This document shows positions 8,132 through 17,156 of a stretch of DNA of 64,000 nt, in pieces (position 1 is the stretch's first letter; every line of letters starts with the position of its first letter). Below the pieces are notes generated by a model. The model was not told where the DNA came from and did no database searches. It saw only the letters and a program-made list of their open reading frames with translations. Origin of the DNA: Picochlorum sp. 'celeri' (lineage: Eukaryota; Chlorophyta; Trebouxiophyceae). The stretch covers positions 744,001-808,000 of the forward strand of contig JAACMV010000020.1 in the NCBI GenBank assembly GCA_010909725.1, given 5' to 3'. The position numbers and the translations under genes were made by a program.

Positions 8132-9892
8132 TCAGTTACTACGTTGTCGATGAATTTCTTGTCTGAGCCGAGGTATAATGTCAGCGAATGAGGGCCTCTC
8201 ATCTGCAGGGCCAAAGCACTCGTGTATCAAGTCTTGAATGGCTTGAGGAATGTTTGTTGGAATTTCCAGTCTCTTGTTGTGGAAACCAACCAAGAGAACG
8301 ACTTGCATGGCGTTGACGTCCTCCCAGGGGACCTGTCCAGTAAAAATCTCCCAGAGCACCACACCAAAGGAGTACACATCTGATGCTTCCGAACTGGTGC
8401 TGCTCTGGAGAACTTCTGGTGCTGTCCATTCAGGCGTGCCCATTTTCGAGCCAACTGACAGTTTGGTAGCTGTCTTTATTCTGGATAGGCCGAAATCGCA
8501 CACTTTGACAGTATAGTTTGCGTCCAAGAGAAGATTGGGTGACTTCAAGTCACCATGAATGATGGGCGGGGAAGAGGTATGAAGATAATGCATACCAACA
8601 GCCACATCACATGCCATCTTCAATTTCTGTCCAAGTGTGAGATCTACCCGTTCCTGTTCATTATTACTGTGCAGGATTTTGAAGAGAGATCCCTTTGCCA
8701 TGTACTCTGACACAATGCATAGGCTGGATGGCTGTGTGCATGCTCCCATAAACTGCACGATATTTGGATGTCGCAGTTTCTTCAAAATAAATACTTCTTT
8801 TTTGAAGTTTTGTATAATTTTAGCTGGCAAATCTTGCTCCAAGAGCACTTTGATCGCGACATCAGTGTGTTTATACACCCCTTGGAAGACTTCGCCATAT
8901 GCTCCAATACCCACTCGCTTGCCAAAGTCGAGCTCGCTCATGCAAATCTCCCACGAGTCTCCCTCAGAGGGTTCAAGATCTTGTAATGAAGAGTTTGAAA
9001 CGCGATTCTTTCGAAGTCCTAGATCACCTGACAATCCCACTGATGAAGACAGGGTGTCTTTCCTCTTTGATGGATGTGTCCACTTGCTTTGATCAAAAAG
9101 AGTCTCTCTATATTCAACATTCACAGGACATGATGAACGTATACTGTGCAAGTACATTTGTCCAACCGTGCCAGCTGAACTACTAGATGGATAACGACTC
9201 TCATCCGATCCTGACAGCCTTCCTCTGAGAGCTGTCATTGCTGTTTCTCTCGTCTCGTCAGACGGAAGTGCCATCTGATCCAACGCTGCTTCCAAACCTG
9301 TCGAATTCGCAAAGGGGCTCGCAAAGTCATCCAAATCGTCTAGTCGATTGGCAACGGGTGCCAATGCTGCTGCTGCTGCTCTTCCTTTTGATAGAGACTG
9401 GTACTGCTGACTACTGCCAGAATACTGTGTACTCATTTGAATATCTAACGACTCCCTGACAGGCTGAATAAGAAATTCTTGCCCATCAGCATCACGAATG
9501 ATTGTCGCAGGCCCCATCTCTTCATACATTGAGGTCCTGTTCATAGATGGCCGTGTCACTTCAATGCTTTTGCGGATATTCTTACTGCTGCTTGCATACC
9601 TACTCTGGCGATGCAGTCCATCCGAAGGCAGAGAACCACTCTGCTGCATCCAATCGGTAAACGACTCCACTCCTGCACCCTGCGAATAGGGAGTCTGCTG
9701 AGGCTCTGTACCCTGCGTTGCCGCGCTTGGAACCTCGGACCCGTTCAACGCAGCCTCTGCAGCCCGCTGCATCGCTTCCTCTAATTTTTTACTGACAGTG
9801 GTAATCTCATGATTCTCTAAAGGTATCCCATGCGCATCCCTGTGTTCACGAGACTCGGCCGGGGGAGTCTTGGTTCCACCTTGCGTTTGCAT
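8132..9892 (-). CDS. Raf-like (CTR1/EDR1-type) serine/threonine protein kinase
   Basis: A MAPKKK-like Raf-group kinase of plant type. From the first in-frame ATG it has 586 residues: a long Ser/Gln-rich regulatory region (1-310), then a C-terminal kinase domain. Visible motifs: glycine loop GIGAYGEV at 328-335, VAIK lysine near 348, catalytic loop HGDLKSPN at 446-453, DFG at 466-468, APE at 491-493. The catalytic loop has Gly where most Raf-like kinases have Arg (HRD), so it is a non-RD kinase. The frame stays open upstream to about 10029 without any ATG, so a further 5' exon is likely and the true N terminus is uncertain. The kinase fold is certain; pathway is unknown. Confidence 0.88.
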   Translation of the reverse strand: MQTQGGTKTPPAESREHRDAHGIPLENHEITTVSKKLEEAMQRAAEAALNGSEVPSAATQGTEPQQTPYSQGAGVESFTDWMQQSGSLPSDGLHRQSRYASSSKNIRKSIEVTRPSMNRTSMYEEMGPATIIRDADGQEFLIQPVRESLDIQMSTQYSGSSQQYQSLSKGRAAAAALAPVANRLDDLDDFASPFANSTGLEAALDQMALPSDETRETAMTALRGRLSGSDESRYPSSSSAGTVGQMYLHSIRSSCPVNVEYRETLFDQSKWTHPSKRKDTLSSSVGLSGDLGLRKNRVSNSSLQDLEPSEGDSWEICMSELDFGKRVGIGAYGEVFQGVYKHTDVAIKVLLEQDLPAKIIQNFKKEVFILKKLRHPNIVQFMGACTQPSSLCIVSEYMAKGSLFKILHSNNEQERVDLTLGQKLKMACDVAVGMHYLHTSSPPIIHGDLKSPNLLLDANYTVKVCDFGLSRIKTATKLSVGSKMGTPEWTAPEVLQSSTSSEASDVYSFGVVLWEIFTGQVPWEDVNAMQVVLLVGFHNKRLEIPTNIPQAIQDLIHECFGPADERPSFADIIPRLRQEIHRQRSN

Positions 9893-10596
9893 ATTTCCTC
9901 CTCTTCCAGAACAGGATATCAGATTCCCAGCAACCTTATTCTCTGAAAAAGAAGAGTTTGTGCCCAAATCTGGGAGTTTCAAGGCAAGGTTGTCACTGGA
10001 AGGACAACTCCATCGTACAATTGTCTGACATGCTGATTAGCAACAGACGTAAGGCGTATATCCACTCGTGTGGATAATTTCTGTCGACCAAACTCACTAA
10101 ATAATAAAAATTTTACGAACAATAGCCAGTAGCCTACAGACTCTATCATTGCCCATGGATGGGGATCATTAGTCTCGGTCCATCTAATTTTTGATTGATA
10201 GTACCATTGATGGTGTGATACCATATTGTATTTAATTCCAATCCTGCATCATTAAAAAACACTTTCGGTGGAAAGGGCACCCGCAGGGTCGTCGACAGAA
10301 CTCCCACCTCTTCTCCAGAGACACTAGAAGCGTTCCATCAGTGTCGTCATACCATGACTGATCAGTAGATGGCACTATATAGTGAATGGCGACCCCCCTG
10401 GTCAGCGATAAGCCTCCATGCAGGGAGTGCCGCACGACGCCGTGCGTTCATCGGGAGAATATGTCACTCAATGAATGAAGGCGCGATCTGATTTCGTACG
10501 AAATCGGCACGCGGCAGGCAGGGAGGTACATCACGTGCATCTAAAACCCATACCGAGTATATCTAATTTATAAGTTGCACATATTCAAGATTCCAT
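9893..10596. other. Spacer between divergent genes (kinase 5' region and patatin promoter)
   Basis: About 700 bp. The first 140 bp (to about 10029) is in open frame with the kinase and may be exon. The rest shows only short overlapping frames with no recognisable product. AT-rich tracts at 10550-10590 probably belong to the promoter of the patatin-like gene. Confidence 0.4.
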
Positions 10597-11850
10597 ATGC
10601 AGAGGCATCTGGCTGTTGGGGCTGTGCTGTGGGGTATCTTGTTGGGGGCTGCGAGTGGCCAACTGGAGCGATATGCTGTGGCTGGGAGGTTCGATACACA
10701 CAGTTGGGTGCATAGTATGTTATAATAATCACATTTTGAATGATTACATACGTTGATATGGTGCAGTGCGCTGTTGTTACCGTGGTACTTGGGAGCTATG
10801 GAAGCTCTCGTGGAGGAGGGTGTGGTTCAGCCAGAGTCCATGCCAGGGGCTGGTTTGAGCGGTGGTGCGGTTACGGCAATGTTGACATGTGCTGGGGTGC
10901 GTCCTGTGGACCAGTACCAGTTGTTGAAGGGTGCTCTCGTGGATTGTTATGAATCGTGGGATCCCACCAGTGGCATGTTTCCATGCAATGGGCAGCTGAG
11001 TTCTATCGAGTACAAGGGGTTTTCGACATTGTATGACCCCTCTTCTATCAATTCTATTGCTGAAAAGTGTTCCCACGTGGGTATCGCTTTCACAGAGGTA
11101 GATCCCAATGATCCAACGATGAATACATTGACGTCTACCATTGTTGCAAATCATTCAACAGATGAGGCCATTTTGAGGGATTTGATCAGCAGTTCTTTTA
11201 TATCATGCTCTTCCATGTCAGAACCGTATTTTGTGAATGATGGTATGGCGACCGTGGATGGAGGGTATAGTACAACTCTGTCTGATTTGTGTGGCGGGAA
11301 TGAGACATCATGTTTGACAATTCAAGTGTATTATCCAAACACGACTGAAGCTGGACCTGTGTGTACGACACAGGATAACGTGGATGCTTCTATAGCGGGA
11401 GAATTGGTGTCACAATGCCTCGAGGCGGCTGGGGGGACATTCAATCAGTCAGCAAAGGGCCCACCACCTCCAGCGTGGGCCAATTTCACGAGCATTGGAG
11501 ACTTGCCTACATCCTGTCCTGCAGGGCCCTCGACATTCATGCCTCCTGGTGAAGCTGATATTTATCCAGGGAAGTATATTCCATTGAATTATAGCTGTTT
11601 TGAATGGCAATGTATGGCATATATTCCATATCCTGATCGACTGGATGATTTGTTCAATCTTGGCCAGGAGGAAGCACGTGCTTGGATCAAAGCCAATGCA
11701 GGCATCCATGGATTATTGACCAATGCATCCTCAAACAGTGCTGATGGTAGTGATGATACAAGGAATGAGGTGACGTCTTGGGCGTATGGACAGACATGGT
11801 GTGGTTTTGGTGCTACGTTGTTGTCCCTAGCCATTCTCATCAATATATGA
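10597..11850 (+). CDS. Secreted patatin-like phospholipase, probably two exons
   Basis: Patatin-like lipid acyl hydrolase. The main exon encodes LLPWYLGAMEAL, then the nucleophile elbow GLSGG (G-x-S-x-G) and, later, a DGG motif (TVDGGYST) supplying the catalytic Asp of the Ser-Asp dyad. An upstream exon from ATG 10597 encodes a hydrophobic signal peptide (VLWGILLGAASG). Keeping frame across the junction requires a donor at 10689 (intron 10689-10766); the more typical donor GTATGT at 10715 would shift the frame, so this exon is the least certain part. The protein has many N-x-S/T sites and ends in a hydrophobic tail (ATLLSLAILINI) after a small-residue region, as in GPI-anchored proteins. Substrate unknown. 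Confidence 0.75.
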
Positions 11851-11980
11851 TCCATTCATTTTTGCCATACTCTATACATTATGTTTCTTCTTCCTCAAGA
11901 ACTTCCTCTAAGTACTACAACGACTACAATGAATCAAGACTATATTTTAAACGTGTAATACTACTACTACTATTAATACA

Positions 11981-13168
11981 TCAAGAAGTCCCTTTTGCTT
12001 TTGGGATAGATCGCCCCTTTGGTCCCCTGGCTGCTTTCAATGCACCAGGAGGAGGTGGTTTTCCGGCATTCCTTGCGGCAGATTCCAGCAACAACTTGTG
12101 TTCATCCAATGCTCGATATACATCTCTTTGTGTAGAGTCGCACAGATCTTGCAACGGCATGTATTTAAAAGGATTCTCAAGATGGACAGCAGCAGCATCA
12201 ACACCTAGCAACAGCAGCGTGGTGAAAATACTGGCAGGCAAGGCGACCTGCAGCTGCAATTCTGTATTCTTCAACGCGAGGGGCAAAAGATACAACCATA
12301 TCTGAATGAACCCAGTCGTTAGTATTGTAAAGGGGTACGGAAGAGATTGGCTGTAAATCCTGACACAGTCTCCAGATCCAACCTGAGCCATTTCCAGTTG
12401 GCTGTTCAGTGCAATGTATATTTCCAATGGCGGTGCAGCCTTTGCAATCAGCTGGCGAATCTTCAAAGGTGCCATCTGTCTCATTTTGTGTGTATCATGC
12501 ATCAGTTTGATTTCATCTTCGTGCAAATATGCATTGTAATCCTTGGGATCGTCACAGAGCTTCAAATTCCCTTCCAGGTATTTCCGAATCGCATTGTGGT
12601 ATATGACACACCATCTCGCTATATCTTGCAGCATTTCTTCATCATCGCAGCATGTCAGCATGATCTGAACAATGATGACGCACACATTGCCCAATTTGCC
12701 AAAGCCCGAACGACCCAAGTTGAATCGAGTAATAACGTTGTTGACCCTTGATGCCAACAAGAGTGAAAGGGCAAAGGAGCATATTCCAAATGCCGTCGTG
12801 TATACGCCTTGATCATTATCGATAAATCTCAACACGCCAATAGGTGCAAAATACAGTCCAAGCACCTCTGCAATAATGATGAGCAATGGAATCTTGACCA
12901 ACCAGAGAATATGCAGCGGAGGCGCAATATAACAAACAGCAGATGATACAAACCTCCATTCTGAACGGAGAGTTTCCCATTCTCGTGCGAGGGTCTTCTT
13001 CTTCCAGACCGGGGGCCACAAGGTGAACATTATGTTGGCCCAAGCCTCAGATACTGTTGCCTTGAACTTCACCTTACGCGTTCCTTCTTCTGCTGCTGCT
13101 TTAGCATCCATGAAATCTTCAACGATGATTATCTTTTCCTCTGCGCCATGATCAATTGGAACCGCCAT
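11981..13168 (-). CDS. Bestrophin-like (UPF0187) anion channel
   Basis: A 395-residue bestrophin/UPF0187-type channel. Conserved points are the membrane segment followed by NNVITRFNLGRSGFG (equivalent to the R-x-N/W-E-G-R region), the SLPYPFTILTTGFIQIWL segment, and the terminal ENPFKYMPLQDLCD, equivalent to the acidic Ca-clasp region with E/D-D-P-F and LPLDxIC of bestrophins. Four hydrophobic segments are visible (about 85-125, 130-160, 280-310, 315-335). Plant and algal relatives conduct chloride or bicarbonate across thylakoid or plasma membranes; location here is not evident because the acidic N terminus does not look like a clear transit peptide. The C-terminal 30 residues are Pro/Gly/Lys-rich. 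Confidence 0.85.
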   Translation of the reverse strand: MAVPIDHGAEEKIIIVEDFMDAKAAAEEGTRKVKFKATVSEAWANIMFTLWPPVWKKKTLAREWETLRSEWRFVSSAVCYIAPPLHILWLVKIPLLIIIAEVLGLYFAPIGVLRFIDNDQGVYTTAFGICSFALSLLLASRVNNVITRFNLGRSGFGKLGNVCVIIVQIMLTCCDDEEMLQDIARWCVIYHNAIRKYLEGNLKLCDDPKDYNAYLHEDEIKLMHDTHKMRQMAPLKIRQLIAKAAPPLEIYIALNSQLEMAQVGSGDCVRIYSQSLPYPFTILTTGFIQIWLYLLPLALKNTELQLQVALPASIFTTLLLLGVDAAAVHLENPFKYMPLQDLCDSTQRDVYRALDEHKLLLESAARNAGKPPPPGALKAARGPKGRSIPKAKGTS

Positions 13169-13681
13169 CTATCGGATGAATAGTATGGTCTTTGGCGAGG
13201 GAAGGCTACGTGGTCGAGTTCTTTGTCTCTGCCTCTCGCAAACGGCGAGATGGGCAATCTATATGTATATAAATAAATAATACGCGATAAAAATACAGTT
13301 TAATTGGGCCATGCATGGCTTGATGTGCCGGCGTGGTGATCGATTAACAAGGTGTACGTGCGAACCGTACACCCGCTGGCTTCAAAAGGAGCCCGCGTAA
13401 CCCGGTCGTTGTACGATCTGCCGAGCATGTCCCATCACTCATGTCTCCTCTGTTGAAGCAAATGCATCACAATCGATGCATCTTGAATCATGAGACATTC
13501 AGGAGAGGAGAAAGGTCGTGCCGAGCATGTCGACATGGGGTCTGTTCTGGATGAAAGACTCCACAGACATGTGCACCAGAAAGACAAGAGGTTTGGCTCT
13601 TGGTTGGAAAGAAATGCATTGTTACATTGCATGCAAAATGCCCATAGTATTGTATCTGTAAACGCCCCAGAGGCTATTCAA
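13169..13681. other. Spacer at the left edge of the accessory cluster
   Basis: About 510 bp without a convincing gene. Contains a perfect 8-bp inverted repeat with a 7-nt loop (ggtgtacg...cgtacacc, 13351-13373) and a 13-bp direct repeat, tgccgagcatgtc, at 13419-13431 and 13519-13531, exactly 100 bp apart. A plus-strand 79-codon frame (13490-13729) shows no domain and overlaps the next gene's 3' end. Confidence 0.45.
13351..13373. repeat. Perfect inverted repeat, possible hairpin
   Basis: GGTGTACG and its exact reverse complement CGTACACC flank a 7-nt loop. It could form a short stem-loop in RNA or be a regulator site; it lies about 185 bp upstream of the bestrophin-like gene start. Confidence 0.5.
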
Positions 13682-14400
13682 GAGATGTTCTTGATCAGTC
13701 ATCATATGGCACCCAGGCATTCAAAATAGACTCCACCTGTCCTCGGTATGACTCGGGGATATTTTCGAGCGTCGAATTCTGACACTGGATTTGGCAATCA
13801 ATGTCTACATCACATCTGAATTTGATCTCGAATTGCCTCGACTGTTCAAACTCACACTCAATGTATCTTCCATCACTCTCAGTCTCACACTCCAGCTTGG
13901 TTCCATTGGCAAGACCTTTGCACTCGATTTCATCCCGTCTCCTACACACAATGCCTTGTCACACATGCTATAGAGTCTTAGAGCTTCTAGGATAACAACC
14001 TCACGTACCATTCCCAGGCGCATTCTTCAGGTTGAGGTCCAGGAGACGTTGAGCACCCCCCAAATTGCTGCACAAAGGTACATCACGCATATCATGGAAT
14101 TGAAGCCACAGATCAGACTACACTTGCATCGATCGGGATGGAACTATACTCACCTGAAGGGTTCGAGCGTTTACAAGTGATAATGTGGCTAACGCGTAGA
14201 CAGCCACTGCCATACACGACATGATCAAAGCCTTGTGCATCGTCTCTTCAAAACTGTATCGTATTGTTTAGATGCCTGCTGTGTGTTTTAGATTTTACTT
14301 TGACGTTGCCGTTGATTGATGTTTCGACAAGAACACGGCAGACGTGCCTGATCTGTCCAATGCAGTTTTCTTTCTTGGTCAACGATCCTTGGACCAATCA
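13682..14400. repeat. Duplicated block, copy 1 (about 719 bp)
   Basis: Matches 19252-19970 base for base apart from four single substitutions and a few changes in the last 15 bp. It carries a complete three-exon gene plus about 160 bp upstream. Both edges are sharp: similarity ends at gagatgttc on the left and just after ggaccaatca on the right. Confidence 0.92.
13695..14240 (-). CDS. Secreted eight-cysteine small protein, copy A (three exons)
   Basis: Assembled by reading splice signals: exon 1 14154-14240 (87 nt), exon 2 14009-14067 (59 nt), exon 3 13695-13941 (247 nt), introns of 86 and 67 nt, giving 130 residues. Exon 1 is a signal peptide (MHKALIMSCMAVAVYALATL...VNARTLQ). The mature part starts near QFGGCSTSPGP and has eight Cys, two in exon 2 and six in exon 3 (ECKGL, LECET, IECEF, FRCDV, DCQIQC), so four disulfides are plausible. 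It is acidic and lacks any domain I recognise. Exon lengths and junction phases are identical in copies B (18.4-18.9 kb) and C (19.3-19.8 kb), which strongly supports the model. Function unknown. Confidence 0.8.
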
Positions 14401-14436
14401 CTGTAGATGTGTACATCTGCAGGACGGCCGAGTGTA
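14350..14436 (-). promoter_or_regulatory. Shared upstream element of the cluster, copy A
   Basis: About 110 bp before the copy A start. Plus-strand core: gatctgtccaatgcagtttt followed by cttggtcaacgat and ggaccaatca, then a second block, acatctgcaggacggcc (to 14436). The same core recurs before copy C and before both 20-21.6 kb genes, which encode an unrelated protein. A reverse CCAAT-type motif is included. Role as a promoter is inferred from position and recurrence. Confidence 0.6.
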
Positions 14437-14930
14437 TTCATTTCATGCCATGTTCAGATGATGCTCATACATGTATGCTGTACAGTATTGTGATGGTCTT
14501 AGCATGGTATGTACACCACCTCAACGTAATGGAGCTGGAAAATCCCAACAGGTGATTGGGATGAGGCTGGTGCACGGGCAAAATGCCATGCCAGCAATGC
14601 GCAACGAACGACCGAGGCCGTCACGCTGTTTCATAGCTTGAGGTGATGTAGGTGTATTTCATAGATGAAATGGTACATACATGTAACGTAAATCACGGGA
14701 ACTGTATAAAACTTCCTCATCATGATGTGGTGACCATGCATGTGACCATACAATGATACAATTACATGCTTGGAAGCTACGAGTGCACCAAAAAGGATCA
14801 CAGATCTTCTCTTTTTGGAAGAAAGTCTCTACATAGTCTGATTTGAAAAGAATTCAACACGCTAACGCTGTCAATGCCGTGCTTCGAGTTATCTTTGCAA
14901 GAAACTTGATTCCATTACATTGAGTTCAAG
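14437..14930. other. Spacer between two minus-strand cluster genes
   Basis: About 490 bp with no recognisable gene or repeat. It lies between the copy A promoter region and the 3' end of the EF-hand membrane protein gene. Confidence 0.45.
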
Positions 14931-16004
14931 CTAGAACAGTTTTCTCCCCTGGGACAAACACGACATGGTTTCCACACATGCAGATGTATCCCCATTGACA
15001 CAATCTTCGAGGGCTGGAACGAGTCCACGAATAAAGTTGAGAATGTCGCCCTCGTTCTGATTCATCATACCCCCAATTGTATTGGTCAAGCAAGTGTCCT
15101 GGTTTCTGCTGCCTGTGCAAGAATTTACTTGACCTTCAAAATTCCGTCTGAGAAAATCGAAACAAGGAAAAAATGTGTAGCAATCCAAATTAGTTGCTTT
15201 GAAATTTTGCAGGCAGCTTCTCATCTTGGGAGAGACAAAACCTATCATATCCAGCAGGGCCTCTCTTGTCACTTCCCCTGCAGCAGAATTAGCTCCCTGT
15301 ATGGCAGCAAGCAACTGACCCAGTGAGATACCAATTAAATCTTGGAATGCGTCACTTACAGTCTTTACAACTGGATCGACCACTACTTCTTTAAATTTTT
15401 CGAATGCATCTTTGATGGCGCCAAAAATCAAAAGCTTGCGGCCACTTGTCTCACCGTATACCACCAGAACACCAGACTCATCCAGAATTAATTCTTCTCC
15501 AAGAACGCTTCGAACAAGAGCAGTACCATTCTCAATCACCTGTATCGCATTAATTGCAATAAATCCATATTCCTCGGTGTCTTCTCGCACGAAATTGACT
15601 CTTGAGATCCCCCAGGGCTTCATGGATGACAAAACTGACTCAGCTGACTCGGTACTCACAGCGGCCCCTAGTCCAGCTATATCCCCATTTGTACTTGTTT
15701 TCAGAACATGGTCATCATTGTCGACATTTAGTTCATTTGTTGTAGCCACAATGCCGTAGGTAATGCCACACAAAGCACCAATGAGGATCACCCCACTCAC
15801 CAGAAGGAGAAGGATCAACCTGTTGAAGAATGCTTTCTGAGATTCTTTCTTATGATCATTTTCCAATACTTGAAGAACATCTTCAGCCTTCAAAAGTCCT
15901 TTCCCATCACTATCGAGTCCCTCCAAACGGGTGATTTGCGAACGGGTTAGGGTCTTGAGCTCCCGTAGCTCAGACAGGGGTATGTATGCTGAATTTTCAC
16001 TCAT
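14931..16004 (-). CDS. EF-hand single-pass membrane protein with Cys-rich C terminus
   Basis: From the first ATG, 357 residues. Layout: a short cytosolic segment with one EF-hand-like loop (DSDGKGLLKAED, residues 31-42), a basic stop (HKKESQK), one hydrophobic helix (about 61-86), then a 270-residue presumably lumenal or extracellular domain. Positions 5, 7 and 9 of the loop (K, L, K) are poor calcium ligands, so this hand is probably degenerate. The distal part carries about nine Cys between residues 255 and 345 in no pattern I know. A divergent gene 505 bp away encodes the same EF-hand plus helix layout. No signal peptide; function unknown. Compositional texture matches neighbours. Confidence 0.75.
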   Translation of the reverse strand: MSENSAYIPLSELRELKTLTRSQITRLEGLDSDGKGLLKAEDVLQVLENDHKKESQKAFFNRLILLLLVSGVILIGALCGITYGIVATTNELNVDNDDHVLKTSTNGDIAGLGAAVSTESAESVLSSMKPWGISRVNFVREDTEEYGFIAINAIQVIENGTALVRSVLGEELILDESGVLVVYGETSGRKLLIFGAIKDAFEKFKEVVVDPVVKTVSDAFQDLIGISLGQLLAAIQGANSAAGEVTREALLDMIGFVSPKMRSCLQNFKATNLDCYTFFPCFDFLRRNFEGQVNSCTGSRNQDTCLTNTIGGMMNQNEGDILNFIRGLVPALEDCVNGDTSACVETMSCLSQGRKLF

Positions 16005-16508
16005 GTTGTGTTGTGACAATATTCCAAACGCCTTCTGAATTTTAAAACTTATTACAATAACACTTTTGTTGTCAATTTCTTTGCATCCTTTTATGTTGGA
16101 GGAAACCTATCCAATCACGGGAGGGGTAAAACGGAATCCGGATTCAGATCGATCTGTCGATATCAGAGACGTCTCTCCGGTCGACCGGTACCGGTACCGC
16201 GGCCGGGGTACCGTAGGCCCAGGTATAGCTGGACCGGATCTACAGCATTGTTCGCAAAGAAAGGCGTACGCCAAAACAGGTGAGAAAATTTTCTGCTGTA
16301 TATACAAAAAAGATAAAATATTTGCGATTGATTACCCAAGAAGGGTTGCAAAGGAGCCTGCCTGACTCTACTACAGAGGGTAGGGTGAGACGCGACGTAC
16401 GAAGCCAGGTTTGCACGCTCATCTCATCAATTGAACTCGGGAAAATTCGTTTTCTGACAGATTCTTCTAAAAGAAACTATCAAACTGCTACAAACGGAAA
16501 TTTCACGT
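16005..16508. promoter_or_regulatory. Bidirectional intergenic region with GC-rich palindromes
   Basis: About 500 bp between divergent EF-hand membrane protein genes, so it probably drives both. In its middle is an unusually GC-rich patch with back-to-back palindromes: CCGGTCGACCGG (16177-16188) and CGGTACCGGTACCG (16186-16199), followed by another ggtacc at 16207-16212. Overlapping short frames on both strands here show no domain. Confidence 0.45.
16177..16212. repeat. Overlapping perfect palindromes, 12 and 14 bp
   Basis: CCGGTCGACCGG overlaps CGGTACCGGTACCG, both perfectly self-complementary, in a local GC-rich island inside AT-rich DNA. Candidate binding site for a dimeric regulator. Confidence 0.6.
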
Positions 16509-17156
16509 ATGAGTCTCGACAAGACAGAGGAAAAGGCACGCGAGATCAGGGTGGAGGACCTGCTGAGGATCAAATCATTGAGCCCATCCCTGGTATCGCG
16601 TATTCAGTCTGCTGATGTCGATCAAGACGGATCCATCACCTCGAATGAGCTCATTACTGCATTTCTTGCGGAGCATGGTCGCCACAGAGATGTTTTGATG
16701 CTCCGCAAAATTGCCATCGGTCTGTTCGTGATGATTCTCATTGTACTTGGCACAATGGGGGGAGCAATTTATGGCCTTGTGGAGTACACTCAGAAAGTTC
16801 AAACACAAGAAGGTTTCATTGCGTCGAAAGAGGATGGCATGGCTCTTGCGTCCTCTTCCTTGAAATTTGAGGTTCCCCTGAAAAGCTACAGTAACGATAC
16901 TGCTTCTTACTGTATGTCAGCAAATGAGATCCGAATCTGGGGCACGACAACGCGGACTGCATTGGAGATTGGAACTTTAACTGTCTCACCAAGCAAAGAA
17001 ACCGTTTCCTTTATGACTGTCGGGGGGTACGAGCTTATGCTGAACAACTCTGGGTTGTACGTGCAGAACAAGCCAGAGTTCTCCGCCATTGATCTCCCAA
17101 CTGATATTGCTCTGGATGCAAAAGCAGTCGGATATTTGAAGAGGGCAATCGCATAG
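16509..17156 (+). CDS. EF-hand single-pass membrane protein, short paralogue
   Basis: 215 residues from ATG. It has one canonical EF-hand loop, DVDQDGSITSNE (residues 36-47, ligands D, D, D, S, T and E at 1, 3, 5, 7, 9, 12), a basic boundary (HGRHRDVLMLRK), one helix (about 67-92, with GGAIYGL matching GITYGI in the divergent gene), and a 120-residue non-cytosolic domain of mostly beta-prone sequence with N-x-S/T sites. It lacks the Cys-rich C terminus of its neighbour. Layout suggests calcium sensing on the cytosolic face coupled to an outer domain, but this is inference. Homology to the neighbour rests on layout and short matches rather than high identity. Confidence 0.78.
   Translation: MSLDKTEEKAREIRVEDLLRIKSLSPSLVSRIQSADVDQDGSITSNELITAFLAEHGRHRDVLMLRKIAIGLFVMILIVLGTMGGAIYGLVEYTQKVQTQEGFIASKEDGMALASSSLKFEVPLKSYSNDTASYCMSANEIRIWGTTTRTALEIGTLTVSPSKETVSFMTVGGYELMLNNSGLYVQNKPEFSAIDLPTDIALDAKAVGYLKRAIA

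Noticed and set aside
13490..13729. Plus-strand 79-codon frame antisense to the end of copy A
   Set aside because: No recognisable product and it runs into the duplicated block, whose second copy does not preserve it.
13801..13995. Plus-strand frames antisense to the eight-Cys genes (also at 19371)
   Set aside because: They are conserved only because the two blocks are near-identical; the minus-strand model with signal peptide and conserved exon phases explains the sequence.
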